The notes below the pieces were generated by a model. The model worked only from the letters and a program-made list of their open reading frames with translations. It was not told where the DNA came from and did no database searches. 64,000 bases of DNA from Cobetia sp. cqz5-12 (GTDB lineage: Bacteria > Pseudomonadota > Gammaproteobacteria > Pseudomonadales > Halomonadaceae): contig NZ_CP044522.1 in the NCBI RefSeq assembly GCF_016495405.1, forward strand, positions 992,001-1,056,000, read 5' to 3'. This document shows, piece after piece, positions 18,803 through 27,942 of this stretch. Position 1 is the first letter of the stretch. Each line of letters opens with the position of its first letter. The position numbers and the translations under genes were made by a program.

Positions 18803-18824
18803 CCTAGCGTGACCGGGATGGCAA
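18796..18824 (-). promoter_or_regulatory. Promoter of the tus-like gene
   Basis: On the minus strand TTGCCA (18819-18824, five of six matches to the -35 consensus) is 17 bp from TAAACA (18796-18801). Transcription would start near 18789, giving a leader of about 45 bases. Confidence 0.5.
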
Positions 18825-18923
18825 GTCAGACCATGGCGGCATGCGCGGGCAGACGAAGGGCTGCGAGAGACTGAATCACCCGGGATGGAGTGACGGGAAA
18901 GGCCGGCTGCGCCGACAGACCGA

Positions 18924-18954
18924 AACAGAAGAGGGCGCCACGCTGGGCGCCCTC
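18924..18954 (-). terminator. Terminator of the aguAB operon
   Basis: Inverted repeat GAGGGCGCC (18931-18939) and GGCGCCCTC (18946-18954), loop of six. On the minus strand it is followed by TTCTGTTTC, fitting termination after aguB. Confidence 0.75.
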
Positions 18955-19026
18955 CTGTCTCTGCGGGGTCTGTGTGATCTCGACAGGGCGCCGTTGTCAG
19001 GCCGGCCCCTGCAATGCCCGGTGGGC

Positions 19027-19947
19027 TCAGCGGTCGCGATAGCGCTCGGTGAGATCACCATAGGCATCGATGCGACGATCGCGCAGGTAAGGCCAGATGC
19101 GGCGTACGTCTTCGCCGCGCGCCAGGTCCACCTCGACCAGCAGCTCCTCGGGCTCGGTGCCGCCATGCGCCAGCAGCTCGCCCTGGGGGCCGCAGATGAA
19201 GCTGCCGCCCCAGAACTGGATGCCTTCGCTGGCAGGCGTCGGGTCCGCTTCATGACCGACCCGGTTGGCGACGATCACCGGCACGCCATTGGCGACGCCG
19301 TGACTGCGCTGGATCAGGGTCCAGGCATCCTTCTGGCGCGTCTGCTCGGCTTCATCGTCGCGCGGGTCCCAGCCGATGGCGGTGGGGTAGAGCAGCATCT
19401 CGGCACCGGCCAGCGCCATCAGGCGCGCGCCTTCGGGATACCACTGGTCCCAGCAGACCTGCACACCCAGACGCCCGACCGAGGTGTCGATGGGTTCGAA
19501 GCCGCGGCGCGGGGACTGTGCGCTCGGTGCATCGCCCGGCGTGAAGTAGAACTTCTCGTAGAAGCCGGGGTCATCCGGGATGTGCATCTTGCGGAAGGTG
19601 CCGACCAGGCCAGCGGCCTTGTCGAGCACCACGGCGGTGTTGTGATACACGCCCGCCGCGCGGCGCTCGAAGATGGAGCCGACGATGACCAGGCCGAGTT
19701 CGGCGGCCAGGCCGGCCAGTCGCTGGGTGGTCGGGCCTTCGAGGGGTTCGGCGAGATCGAAGATCTCGGTGTCTTCGGTCTGGCAGAAGTAGTGGCTGGC
19801 ATGCAGCTCCTGCAGCATCACCAGTTCAGCGCCACCGGCTGCCAGGCGACGAATGGCGGCTTCGCTGGCCGCCAGGCTTGTGTCCTTGTCGGGCCAGCCC
19901 TGTTGCTGGACGACACCGACCTTGAGTGTACGGCGGGAAGCAGTCAT
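19027..19947 (-). CDS. aguB: N-carbamoylputrescine amidase
   Basis: A 306-residue nitrilase-superfamily hydrolase converting N-carbamoylputrescine to putrescine, CO2 and ammonia. The catalytic triad is visible: Glu in VMLQELHAS (near 45), Lys in FRKMHIPDD (near 120) and Cys in VQVCWDQWYPEGAR (near 158). ATG 19947 follows AAGGAG at seven bases. The aguA stop TGA overlaps this ATG by one base, so the pair is translationally coupled. A frame extension upstream lies inside aguA and is ignored. Confidence 0.95.
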   Translation of the reverse strand: MTASRRTLKVGVVQQQGWPDKDTSLAASEAAIRRLAAGGAELVMLQELHASHYFCQTEDTEIFDLAEPLEGPTTQRLAGLAAELGLVIVGSIFERRAAGVYHNTAVVLDKAAGLVGTFRKMHIPDDPGFYEKFYFTPGDAPSAQSPRRGFEPIDTSVGRLGVQVCWDQWYPEGARLMALAGAEMLLYPTAIGWDPRDDEAEQTRQKDAWTLIQRSHGVANGVPVIVANRVGHEADPTPASEGIQFWGGSFICGPQGELLAHGGTEPEELLVEVDLARGEDVRRIWPYLRDRRIDAYGDLTERYRDR

Positions 19948-21008
19948 CACAGTGCTCCTTGAGAGGTGTTCGAGGTGGCCAGCGTACCCTTGGGCAATTG
20001 CATGGTCATGCAGTGCAGGCTGCCGTGCTGGCGAATCACGGCGCGGCAATCGACCGGAATGATGTCACGCTTGGGGAAGGCGCTGGCAAGGGCCTTGAGG
20101 GCGATCATGTCGTGACGATCGGCGTAGGTCGGCACCAGCACGGCCCCATTGATGATCAAAAAGTTGGCGTAGGTCGCCGGCAGACGATGGCTGTCGTCCG
20201 GATCGAAGCAGGCATCCGGCCACGGCAGCGGTACCAGGAAGTACGGGTCGCCATTGGCGTCGCGCAGTGCTTCAAGCTCGGCTTCCATCGCCTTGAGCGC
20301 CGGGTAATGCGGGTCGTCGCGATCATCGCAGCGGACGTAGGCGATGGTGCGCGGGTCACAGAAGCGCGCCAGGGTGTCGACATGGCTGTCGGTGTCGTCG
20401 CCTTCCAGATGACCATTGGCGAGCCACAGCACGCGTTTGACTCCGAAATCGGCCTTGAGTTGCGCCTCGACCTGGGCGCGGCTCAGGCCGGCATTGCGGT
20501 TGTCGTTGAGCAGGCAGGCCTCGGTGGTCAGCAGGGTGCCCTGGCCGTCGCTCTCGATGCCGCCGCCTTCCAGAATGAAGTCGCGGCTTTCCACCGGGCT
20601 TGCGTAAGCCCCCTGCGCGGCGAGGGCGCGGGTCAGGGCGTTGTCGCGGGCGGCCTCGAACTTGCCGCCCCAGCCGGTGAAGGTGTAGTCGAGCAGTACC
20701 GGCTGGCCATCACGTTCGACGGTGATGGGGCCGTGGTCGCGCGTCCAGGTGTCATCCAGCGGCGCCACGAAAAGATGCAGGCGCTCGGCGGGCACGCCGA
20801 AACCGGCGAAGCGCGCGGCAAGGCGCTCGCGGGTGGTGTCATCGCTGACGCTGATCAGCACGTGCTGATAGCGGCTGATGGCGATCACCATGGCCTCGCA
20901 GGTGGCTTCGATGCTCTCGAGCATCTCGCTCCAGTCACTGTGCGGGCTGGGCCAGCTGAGCTGGATGGCGTCCTGCGGGTGCCATTCGGCGAGCAGACGG
21001 GTGGCCAT
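19947..21008 (-). CDS. aguA: Agmatine deiminase
   Basis: A 353-residue guanidino-modifying enzyme that converts agmatine to N-carbamoylputrescine. Family signatures include LAEWHPQDAIQLSWPSPHSDW at the start, DDTWTRDHGPI (substrate-binding acidic residues), FILEGGGIESDG, GHLEGDDTDSHVD and the C-terminal catalytic cysteine in HGSLHCMTMQLP. ATG 21008 is preferred over ATG 21014 because AGGGAG (21015-21020) is six bases before it. With aguB it makes putrescine from agmatine without urea. It is divergent from lolC across about 250 bases in which I see no clear regulator site. Confidence 0.96.
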   Translation of the reverse strand: MATRLLAEWHPQDAIQLSWPSPHSDWSEMLESIEATCEAMVIAISRYQHVLISVSDDTTRERLAARFAGFGVPAERLHLFVAPLDDTWTRDHGPITVERDGQPVLLDYTFTGWGGKFEAARDNALTRALAAQGAYASPVESRDFILEGGGIESDGQGTLLTTEACLLNDNRNAGLSRAQVEAQLKADFGVKRVLWLANGHLEGDDTDSHVDTLARFCDPRTIAYVRCDDRDDPHYPALKAMEAELEALRDANGDPYFLVPLPWPDACFDPDDSHRLPATYANFLIINGAVLVPTYADRHDMIALKALASAFPKRDIIPVDCRAVIRQHGSLHCMTMQLPKGTLATSNTSQGAL

Positions 21009-21258
21009 GGGCATCTCCCTGATGAAGAGGTAACGATAAAGGCGCAAGCCGCAATGCCGCGGACTCGGCGCGCGATGATAGCAGAGCCATGCGCCGACGC
21101 TAGCCCTGTGCTGTCTGACGTGCACATGTCTTGCCATGATGGCGGTTCATGTTGGCCACAGACGAAGGCTGGCAAACTGCATTCGAATATGGCTCCATGC
21201 GCCGAGCCTGCGGAATGCGTATCATGGCCCGCGACCCTGACCCAAGGAATCGACATCG

Positions 21259-22506
21259 ATGCTGCTGGATCGCCTACCCTTTCTGATCGGCCTGCGCTAT
21301 ACCCGCGCCAAGCGCCGTAACCATTTCATTTCCTTCATTTCCTTGACCTCGATGCTGGGGTTGTCGCTGGGCGTCGCCGTGCTGATTCTGGTGCTGTCGG
21401 TGATGAACGGCTTCGACCACGAGCTGCGCACCCGCGTACTGGGCATGGTGCCGCATGTGCGCGTCGAGGCGCGTGACAGCGTCACCGACTGGGAGACGCT
21501 GGCCGGCAAGCTGCGCGAGAAGCCGCATGTCGTCGGCGCAGCGCCCTATATCGAGCAGCAGGGCATGTTCACCACCAACGGCCGCAACAAGGGCGCGTTG
21601 GTCACCGGCATCGATCCGTCCGCGGAGGACCAGGTCTCGATCATCAGCGAGCACATGGTGCAGGGCAGCCTGGCGGATCTCACGCCCGGCAGCTGGGGCA
21701 TCGTGATGGGCGAGCTGCTGGCGCGCAACCTGGGCGTCGGCGTGGGGGATCGCGTCACGCTACTGGTGCCCGAGGCCTCCATCACGCCCGGGGGCATCTT
21801 CCCGCGCCTCAAGCGCTTCACGGTGACCGGTATCTTCAAGGTCGGCGCGGACGTCGATGCCAGCCTTGCCTACACCGATATCTCGGACATGGCCAAGCTG
21901 GCGCGCTTCAAGGAAGGCGACGTCCAGGGGGTACGCCTGAAGCTCGATGACCTGTTCAGCGCCGATCAGGTCACCCGCGACATCGTCAGTCAGCTGGGGC
22001 CGCAGTATCGCGGCATGGACTGGAAGCGCACCCACGGCAACCTGTTCGCCGCCATCCAGATGGAGAAGAACATGATCGGCCTGCTGCTGATGGTGATCGT
22101 CGCCGTCGCGGCCTTCAACATCGTCTCGACGCTGGTGATGATGGTGACCGACAAGCACGCCGATATCGCCATCCTGCGTACCCTCGGGGCCAAGCCCGGT
22201 TCCATCATGGGCATCTTCATCGTGCAGGGGCTGACCATCGGTGTGATGGGCATCATCATCGGTGCCATCGCCGGTGTGGCACTGGCGCTGAGCGTCTCAG
22301 ACATCATCGCCTGGGTGCAGTCGACCTTCGGTATCCAGTTCCTGGATCCCAACGTCTACTTCATCAGCTATCTGCCATCGCGCCTCGAGATGAGCGACAT
22401 GGGCATCATCATCGGCTCCGCGCTGGTGCTGAGCTTCCTGTCGACGCTGTATCCGGCCTGGCGCGCCTCGCGCATCCAGCCGGCGGAGGTGCTGCGCTAT
22501 GAGTAA
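21259..22506 (+). CDS. lolC: Lipoprotein-releasing ABC transporter permease (LolC/LolE family)
   Basis: A 415-residue inner-membrane protein that, with LolD, extracts outer-membrane lipoproteins and passes them to LolA. It has the family's N-terminal segment GLRYTRAKRRNHFISFISLTSMLGLSLGVA, one helix, a large periplasmic domain (about 50-265), then three C-terminal helices and the ending YPAWRASRIQPAEVLRYE. Only one permease gene is present here; in E. coli and Pseudomonas lolC, lolD and lolE lie together. The single protein may form a homodimer (LolF-like), or the second gene may be elsewhere. lolD overlaps its end by eight bases. Confidence 0.93.
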   Translation: MLLDRLPFLIGLRYTRAKRRNHFISFISLTSMLGLSLGVAVLILVLSVMNGFDHELRTRVLGMVPHVRVEARDSVTDWETLAGKLREKPHVVGAAPYIEQQGMFTTNGRNKGALVTGIDPSAEDQVSIISEHMVQGSLADLTPGSWGIVMGELLARNLGVGVGDRVTLLVPEASITPGGIFPRLKRFTVTGIFKVGADVDASLAYTDISDMAKLARFKEGDVQGVRLKLDDLFSADQVTRDIVSQLGPQYRGMDWKRTHGNLFAAIQMEKNMIGLLLMVIVAVAAFNIVSTLVMMVTDKHADIAILRTLGAKPGSIMGIFIVQGLTIGVMGIIIGAIAGVALALSVSDIIAWVQSTFGIQFLDPNVYFISYLPSRLEMSDMGIIIGSALVLSFLSTLYPAWRASRIQPAEVLRYE

Positions 22507-23281
22507 TCCGTCGACATCGTCTGATGCATCCATCCGTTCCGCTGCTGGAGACACCGCCATGCCGACGCCGGCTTCTGACACTCACGCGCCTGGCCAGACC
22601 CACGGCAAGCCGATGCTGATCTGTGAGCGCCTGAGTCGCAGCTACGACGAAGGCCCCCAGAAGGTGCAGGTGCTCGACGAGCTGGAGCTGCGCGTGCATG
22701 CCGGTGAGCGGGTCGCCGTGGTCGGCAGCTCCGGTTCCGGCAAGACCACGCTGCTCAACCTGCTGGGTGGGCTGGACCACCCCACCCAGGGCATCGTGAA
22801 GGTGGCTGGCCAGCGCCTGTCCGAACTCAGCGAGTCGGCGCTGGGCAGCTTCCGCAATCAGCACATCGGCTTCGTGTATCAGTTCCACCACCTGCTGGCG
22901 GAATTCAGTGCCGAAGAGAACGTGGCGATGCCGTTGATCATCCGTGGCCACAAACGCGCCGAGGCTGCCGTCAAGGCGCGCAAGCTGCTGGAGCGGGTCG
23001 GCATGGCGCCGCGCGCCGATCACAAGCCGGGCGAGCTGTCCGGAGGTGAGCGCCAGCGCGTCGCCATCGCGCGTGCGCTGGTGACGGACCCGAGCCTGGT
23101 ACTGATGGATGAGCCGACCGGCAACCTGGACCAGACCACGGCGGCGCGCATTCTGGAGCTGATGGATGACATCGCGCGCGAAGCGCAGGCGGCTTTCATC
23201 ATCGTGACCCACGACAACGGTCTGGCCGCGCACCAGCACCGTGTGTTGCGCCTGGACGGTGGCAAGCTGCACGAGGATTGA
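22499..23281 (+). CDS. lolD: Lipoprotein-releasing ABC transporter ATPase LolD
   Basis: A 260-residue cytoplasmic ATPase. Walker A GSSGSGKTTLLNLLGGLD, Q-loop FVYQFHHLLAEFSAEENV, signature LSGGERQRVAIARAL and Walker B SLVLMDEPTGNLD are intact. The first ~35 residues are a Ser/Thr/Ala/Pro-rich extension beyond the ~230-residue norm; GGAGGT before ATG 22499 supports this long start, but in-frame ATGs at 22559 and 22613 could give shorter forms. It overlaps the permease gene and is followed by a strong terminator. Confidence 0.95.
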   Translation: MSNPSTSSDASIRSAAGDTAMPTPASDTHAPGQTHGKPMLICERLSRSYDEGPQKVQVLDELELRVHAGERVAVVGSSGSGKTTLLNLLGGLDHPTQGIVKVAGQRLSELSESALGSFRNQHIGFVYQFHHLLAEFSAEENVAMPLIIRGHKRAEAAVKARKLLERVGMAPRADHKPGELSGGERQRVAIARALVTDPSLVLMDEPTGNLDQTTAARILELMDDIAREAQAAFIIVTHDNGLAAHQHRVLRLDGGKLHED

Positions 23282-23313
23282 GTCGAGCCGCTGTTACGCC
23301 ATGCCAGAAAGCC

Positions 23314-23349
23314 AAACGCCCCGCCATCGAGAGATGGCGGGGCGTTTTT
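23314..23349. terminator. Bidirectional terminator between lolD and the DUF2062 gene
   Basis: Perfect 15-bp stem AAACGCCCCGCCATC (23314-23328) and GATGGCGGGGCGTTT (23333-23347), loop GAGA, followed by more T on the plus strand and preceded by AAA. It serves both convergent genes. Confidence 0.88.
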
Positions 23350-23371
23350 CATGCGCGTCTGTCGGCAGCGT

Positions 23372-23953
23372 TCAGGGCGTGTCCGTGTCCTGCTCAGCGT
23401 TCTGGCGTGACGATTGCTCCTTGCTGCAACGTCTGGCGGCCAGGCGTGCCTTGCGGCGGCTGCGCCAGTTGCGTACCACCTGATAGCGCCACAAGAGGCG
23501 GACCAGCATGTTGGCCAGCAGCGCGAGGACGACGGCGCTGACCAGCGAGCCGAGCGCCAGGGCGGGCAGGATGTCTTCCAGCTGGTTGGCGAACCAGGCT
23601 GCGGAGACCTGGTCCGGCATCACCCGTGCAGGCGTGTCCAGCATCCAGGCACCCACGCGGTAGGTCGCGTAGTAGACCACCGGCATGGTCAGCGGGTTGG
23701 TCACCCACACAAGACCTACCGACAGCGCGAGGTTGCAGCGCAGTGCCCAGGCACCGAAGGCGGCCACCACCATCTGGAAGGGAATCGGCAACAGCGCACA
23801 GAACAGCCCCACCATGAAGGCATTGGCCACAGTGCGTCGCGACAACGCCCACAGTGCGGGATCGGCGATCAGGTGATGCATGAAGCGCAGCGACTTCTTG
23901 CGCTTGAGTGCATCCGGTTCCGGCATGAGCCGCTTGAGTAGACGACGAGGCAT
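23372..23953 (-). CDS. DUF2062 inner-membrane protein
   Basis: A 193-residue protein of the DUF2062 family, function unknown. The N-terminus PRRLLKRLMPEPDAL and the segment ALWALSRRTVANAFMVGLFCALLPIPFQMVVAA are typical, followed by NPLTMPVVYYATYRVGAW and a last helix near residues 140-165. The C-terminal ~30 residues are basic then polar. ATG 23953 is chosen because the family starts at MPRRLLKR; an in-frame ATG six codons earlier is possible. Neither has a clear ribosome-binding site. Confidence 0.85.
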   Translation of the reverse strand: MPRRLLKRLMPEPDALKRKKSLRFMHHLIADPALWALSRRTVANAFMVGLFCALLPIPFQMVVAAFGAWALRCNLALSVGLVWVTNPLTMPVVYYATYRVGAWMLDTPARVMPDQVSAAWFANQLEDILPALALGSLVSAVVLALLANMLVRLLWRYQVVRNWRSRRKARLAARRCSKEQSSRQNAEQDTDTP

Positions 23954-24139
23954 GACTTGGCCATTTGGCATTCAACGCCGGCCATTATCCATACATGGCT
24001 GCAGGACTGCCATGCTGACTGCGCAGTTATCCGGTTCGTGATCTGCAACCCGCGTGTCTCGATTCGACACCGAGCGCAGCAAAGCCCGCGCCATGCCTGA
24101 CGGGCTGAGCCACGGGTGTCCTTGCAAGAGGCCAGCAAC

Positions 24140-27055
24140 ATGTCAGGCGCCACCGTGAATAAATCGTCCCATCCCGCTCGATTCTGGCTGTCACCGGCCT
24201 CGCTGGCCCAGCTGCTGGCGGGACTGGTGGTGGGAATCTGGCTGTCACGTCAGGGCGAGTGGGGCGCGGATTGGCAGTCACGCTCATCGGCAGGGCTCGG
24301 CGCGCAGGAGGGTGGGGCGCATGGCTGGGGCACCTTCATGACGCTGAGCGACAACCTGCTGTTGCCCGCCTTGCTGCTCTGTTGGCTCATGGTAGCGGGG
24401 GCCTTTGCAGCCACTCCCTCCCGTGCTTGCCGGCACTCTGCTACCGACGCCGGGTCACGCCGCTCTCGGCTTGGAGCCTTGAGCCTGCGACTCTCGGCAG
24501 CGTTGGGGTTCGGGCTGGTGATCGGCCTTCTGCAGCAGCCGCTCGTGATGGCGGAGGCGCTGACGCGCCAGGAGCTGTGGCTGGAAGGCCGGATCGAACA
24601 GGTCAATCGCGCATTGCCGACGCCCGATGACTCGGTGCGCCTGGTGCTGCGTATCTCGCGCTGTGATCTCTTCCAACCGACGGAGTCACCGGGCGCGGAT
24701 GCCGGGCGTCAGGCCGCCTGTCAGCGGCTGCTGGATCAGCGGGTGCAGCTTCGGCGCTACTGGCCACGCAAGCCACCCCGCGATGTTGCGACACGCGAGG
24801 CGCTGGCGACTCCCTGGCAGGCCGGTGAGCGCTGGCGCATGGTCGTGCGTCTGGTGCCGCCTCATGGCGCCAGCAACCCGGCATTCGGGCGCTCAGCGAG
24901 CCCGGCGGAGTTTGACCGTGTCGCTTGGCTATGGCGCGAAGGTATCGTCGCCACGGGTTATGTGCGCCAACTGTCCCTTGCGCAGCGCTTGGCGCCGCCA
25001 GGCGGGCTGGCAGCACTGCGCCTGCATGCCGAACAGGCGCTATGGCAGCGCTGTGGCAAAGGCGAGGGCGAAGGCGAGGCGTTGGTCGACTGGCCGGGTT
25101 CGCCCTGTCGCTGGCTGGCGGCACTGACGCTGGGCAAGGTCTCGGCACTGACCCGTGCCGATTGGGACACGCTGAACGCTACCGGGCTGACACATCTGGC
25201 GGTGGTGTCGGGGCTGCATGTCGGCCTGATGGCCAGCCTGGTGCTGGGGCTGAGTTTCGGCGTGCTGCGCCTCTGGCGACCGGGCGGGTGGCGATTCAGC
25301 GTCGCGCCCTGGTGGCTTGCCTGTCTGGCGGCCTGGAGTTTCGCCTTGCTGGCAGGCCTGGCGCCGCCGGCACTGCGCGCCGCCTTGATGGTGACGGTCG
25401 GGCTTTGGATGGCGAGTGGCCGCAGCGGGCTGGGTGTCTGGCAGGTCTGGATGCTGGCGCTGATTCTGGTATTGGGGCTGGACCCGCTGGCGTTATGGCG
25501 CCCGGGCACCTGGTTGTCATTCATCGCCGTGGCGGTGTTGCTGCTGGCCTGGCAGGGGCGTTCGCGTCCGCGGGGAGTGCGCGGCTGGTGTCTGGCCACG
25601 TTGCGCAGCCAGTGGTTGCTGACGCTGGTCATGGGAGTGGCCCTGCTGCTTTCGCGCGGTCAGCTTTCCTGGCTGTCATTGCCGATGAATCTGGTGATGG
25701 CGCCCTTGGTGACGCTATTGATCGTGCCACTTGGCATGCTGGGCTGGGGACTTGCGGGCCTCGAGCAGCTGTTGCTGTTCACGGGGCTCGTCCCGTCACG
25801 GCTCGCGGTGATGCTCGCCGACGGTGTGTTCAGTGGCGGTCTATGGCAGCTGCTGGCACAGGGCATGGCGCAGACGATGGAGATATTGTCTTCGCTTGCA
25901 TCGACACAGGGGCGCTGGCCGCAGGTGCCAATGACGGCGGGCCTGTCGGATGCCACTCCCTCGGCCTTGATCCTGACGCTCGCGGTCATGGCCCTGCTGT
26001 GTGCCTGGCTGGCGGAGGGTGTGCCGGGCCTCGATGGCCGTCTGAAGCGCCTGTGTGGCAGCGTGGTCCTCTGCTGGGGGCTGTCACTGGCGGCGCTGAC
26101 CTTGCCGTGGTCACCGACCGCGCTTGCCACCGCCGAGCGGGACGCCGGCACGCGCGCGACAGAAGCCGCCTCGTTCTCGCCCAGGGCGCCCGCGCTCAGT
26201 CTGACGGTGCATGATGTCGGGCAGGGGCTGGCGCTGTCGCTGCGCAGCCATCTGGCGTCGAGCACGAGCGGCTCGACTGACGCGTCACGGCAGGTACCGA
26301 GGCTCTGGCGTTATGACCTGGGGGCGGCGTCGCGCAATGCCAGCGCTCGCTTGCCGGGAGCCCCCCATGTGGCGGAAGAGCCTATCGGCGTGATCATGAG
26401 TCATGGGGATGGTGACCATGCCGGCGGCCTGCAGGCGCTGTCTGCCGAGGAGATCGCTGTCTTGTGGGTGCCGGCCGGGCAGCGGTCGCGACTGGGGCGT
26501 CAGGTTGACTGGCTCGATGAGGTGGCAGTGCGTGAGTGTGTCGCCGGGCGCAGCATTATCCTCGGTCAACTGCAGGGCCATCCCGTGCGTCTTGAGATGC
26601 TGTGGCCGCCAGCAGGGTTGAAGACCCTGCGTGACAATGCGCACTCCTGTGTGGTCTTGATAGCGCATGGCATACGCCCGCTGGCGTTGCTGACCGGCGA
26701 TATCGGTCAGCAGCAGGAGCGCGAGTTGCAGGCGACGCTGCGTCAGCGCCTGGCCGGGCGCGGCTTGCCGTTGCTGGTGGTCGCACATCACGGCAGCCGC
26801 ACCAGCAGTGGTGATGCCTGGCTTGAGAGCCTGGCGGCGCGTCACGCGATTGTCAGCGCCGGTCGCTACAATCCGCATGGTCATCCGCATCCGGACGTGG
26901 TGGAGCGTCTGGCGCGTCATGTCGAGTGTCTCTGGCATGTCGGGCTGGACGGTGCCTTGCACTGGGAGTGGTCGCCGCAGGGGGAGCGGCTGCAACCAGC
27001 GCGCAGGGCTGGCGGTATCGGAGTGAGGTGCCTTGGGGTAAAATCCGCTGAATGA
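24140..27055 (+). CDS. comEC: DNA internalisation-related competence protein ComEC/Rec2
   Basis: A 971-residue inner-membrane channel for uptake of single-stranded DNA in natural transformation. An N-terminal hydrophobic and OB-like domain is followed by the Competence domain with GLTHLAVVSGLHVGLMA and many helices (about 340-600), and a C-terminal metallo-beta-lactamase-like domain with SHGDGDHAGG (about 755) and VVAHHGSRTSSGDAWL (about 880). The metal-ligand motifs look intact. Length is somewhat above the usual ~750 because of Ser/Thr/Ala-rich linkers. ATG 24140 has AAGAGG upstream; a GTG eight codons earlier is the alternative. Whether the organism is competent is not shown by this gene alone. 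Confidence 0.93.
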   Translation: MSGATVNKSSHPARFWLSPASLAQLLAGLVVGIWLSRQGEWGADWQSRSSAGLGAQEGGAHGWGTFMTLSDNLLLPALLLCWLMVAGAFAATPSRACRHSATDAGSRRSRLGALSLRLSAALGFGLVIGLLQQPLVMAEALTRQELWLEGRIEQVNRALPTPDDSVRLVLRISRCDLFQPTESPGADAGRQAACQRLLDQRVQLRRYWPRKPPRDVATREALATPWQAGERWRMVVRLVPPHGASNPAFGRSASPAEFDRVAWLWREGIVATGYVRQLSLAQRLAPPGGLAALRLHAEQALWQRCGKGEGEGEALVDWPGSPCRWLAALTLGKVSALTRADWDTLNATGLTHLAVVSGLHVGLMASLVLGLSFGVLRLWRPGGWRFSVAPWWLACLAAWSFALLAGLAPPALRAALMVTVGLWMASGRSGLGVWQVWMLALILVLGLDPLALWRPGTWLSFIAVAVLLLAWQGRSRPRGVRGWCLATLRSQWLLTLVMGVALLLSRGQLSWLSLPMNLVMAPLVTLLIVPLGMLGWGLAGLEQLLLFTGLVPSRLAVMLADGVFSGGLWQLLAQGMAQTMEILSSLASTQGRWPQVPMTAGLSDATPSALILTLAVMALLCAWLAEGVPGLDGRLKRLCGSVVLCWGLSLAALTLPWSPTALATAERDAGTRATEAASFSPRAPALSLTVHDVGQGLALSLRSHLASSTSGSTDASRQVPRLWRYDLGAASRNASARLPGAPHVAEEPIGVIMSHGDGDHAGGLQALSAEEIAVLWVPAGQRSRLGRQVDWLDEVAVRECVAGRSIILGQLQGHPVRLEMLWPPAGLKTLRDNAHSCVVLIAHGIRPLALLTGDIGQQQERELQATLRQRLAGRGLPLLVVAHHGSRTSSGDAWLESLAARHAIVSAGRYNPHGHPHPDVVERLARHVECLWHVGLDGALHWEWSPQGERLQPARRAGGIGVRCLGVKSAE

Positions 27056-27162
27056 TCAGATGCATGGCGGATTCATACGGCCTGCGCGACAGGGATGGCG
27101 CGTGACATCTGACACGACAACAATGGTGCCCGCAGAGGCATCGAGACCAAGGGAGAGGTCAC

Positions 27163-27942
27163 ATGCTGGAAGCCTTGTACGCAGGGGGAGTCTTGATGCT
27201 CCCCATCCTCGGATGTTCCGTCGTGGCACTGGCCATCATCCTCGAGCGCCTGTGGACGCTGCGTCGTCGACGCATCGCGCCGAAGGGCCTGGGACAGCAG
27301 GTGTGTGAACTGATCAGCCAGGGGCAGGTCAATGTCTACTGGCTGGAGAGTCATTCGCCGCTGGGCAACGTGCTGGCGGCGGGGCTGCGCAATGCGCGCC
27401 TGGGCAATGAGCAGGTACGCGCGCGCATGCAGGAATCGGCCGTGGCCGTCATCCATGACATGGAACGCTTCCTGAGTCCGCTGGGCACCATCGCCGCCAT
27501 CACGCCGCTCTTGGGGCTGCTGGGCACGGTGGTCGGCATGATCGACGTCTTCGCCGTGATCGTCGATGCGGGCAGCGCCGAGCGCGCCCAGGAGCTGGCC
27601 GGCGGGATATCCCAGGCGCTGGTGACGACGGCGTCTGGCTTGACGGTGGCGATTCCGGCACTGATGTTCCATCGCTATTTTCAGCGCTGTGTCGAGGACA
27701 TCACCGTCAACATGGAGGAGCAGGCAGGGCAGGTGGTGGAGTATATCTCGCACCATCAGGGCGAGCTCGGGCTGGCCGAGAGCCATGACGGCATCGACCG
27801 TCGCCCGGGGCAGCGCCCCGGCCAGGTGCCGGAGCCCCATGAGCGCCTGCCGGAAGACTTGCCGGCCTACATGCGTCGTGATGCCGATGACCCCTATGGT
27901 GGCGATGATGGCAAGGGGGCAGGTGCCGGGAGGCCGTCATGA
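27163..27942 (+). CDS. MotA/TolQ/ExbB proton channel family protein
   Basis: A 259-residue inner-membrane protein with three helices (about 10-28, 105-130 and 150-172) and the family core LSPLGTIAAITPLLGLLGTVVGMIDVF, then GISQALVTTASGLTVAIPALMFHRYF. It partners the ExbD-like protein encoded next (ATGA overlap) to use the proton gradient. In Pseudomonas the same pair lies before lpxK, so a function linked to envelope energisation is likely, but the energised partner is not evident; no tonB is nearby. The C-terminal ~55 residues are polar and rich in Pro, Asp and Gly, an extension beyond the typical length. Confidence 0.9.
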   Translation: MLEALYAGGVLMLPILGCSVVALAIILERLWTLRRRRIAPKGLGQQVCELISQGQVNVYWLESHSPLGNVLAAGLRNARLGNEQVRARMQESAVAVIHDMERFLSPLGTIAAITPLLGLLGTVVGMIDVFAVIVDAGSAERAQELAGGISQALVTTASGLTVAIPALMFHRYFQRCVEDITVNMEEQAGQVVEYISHHQGELGLAESHDGIDRRPGQRPGQVPEPHERLPEDLPAYMRRDADDPYGGDDGKGAGAGRPS

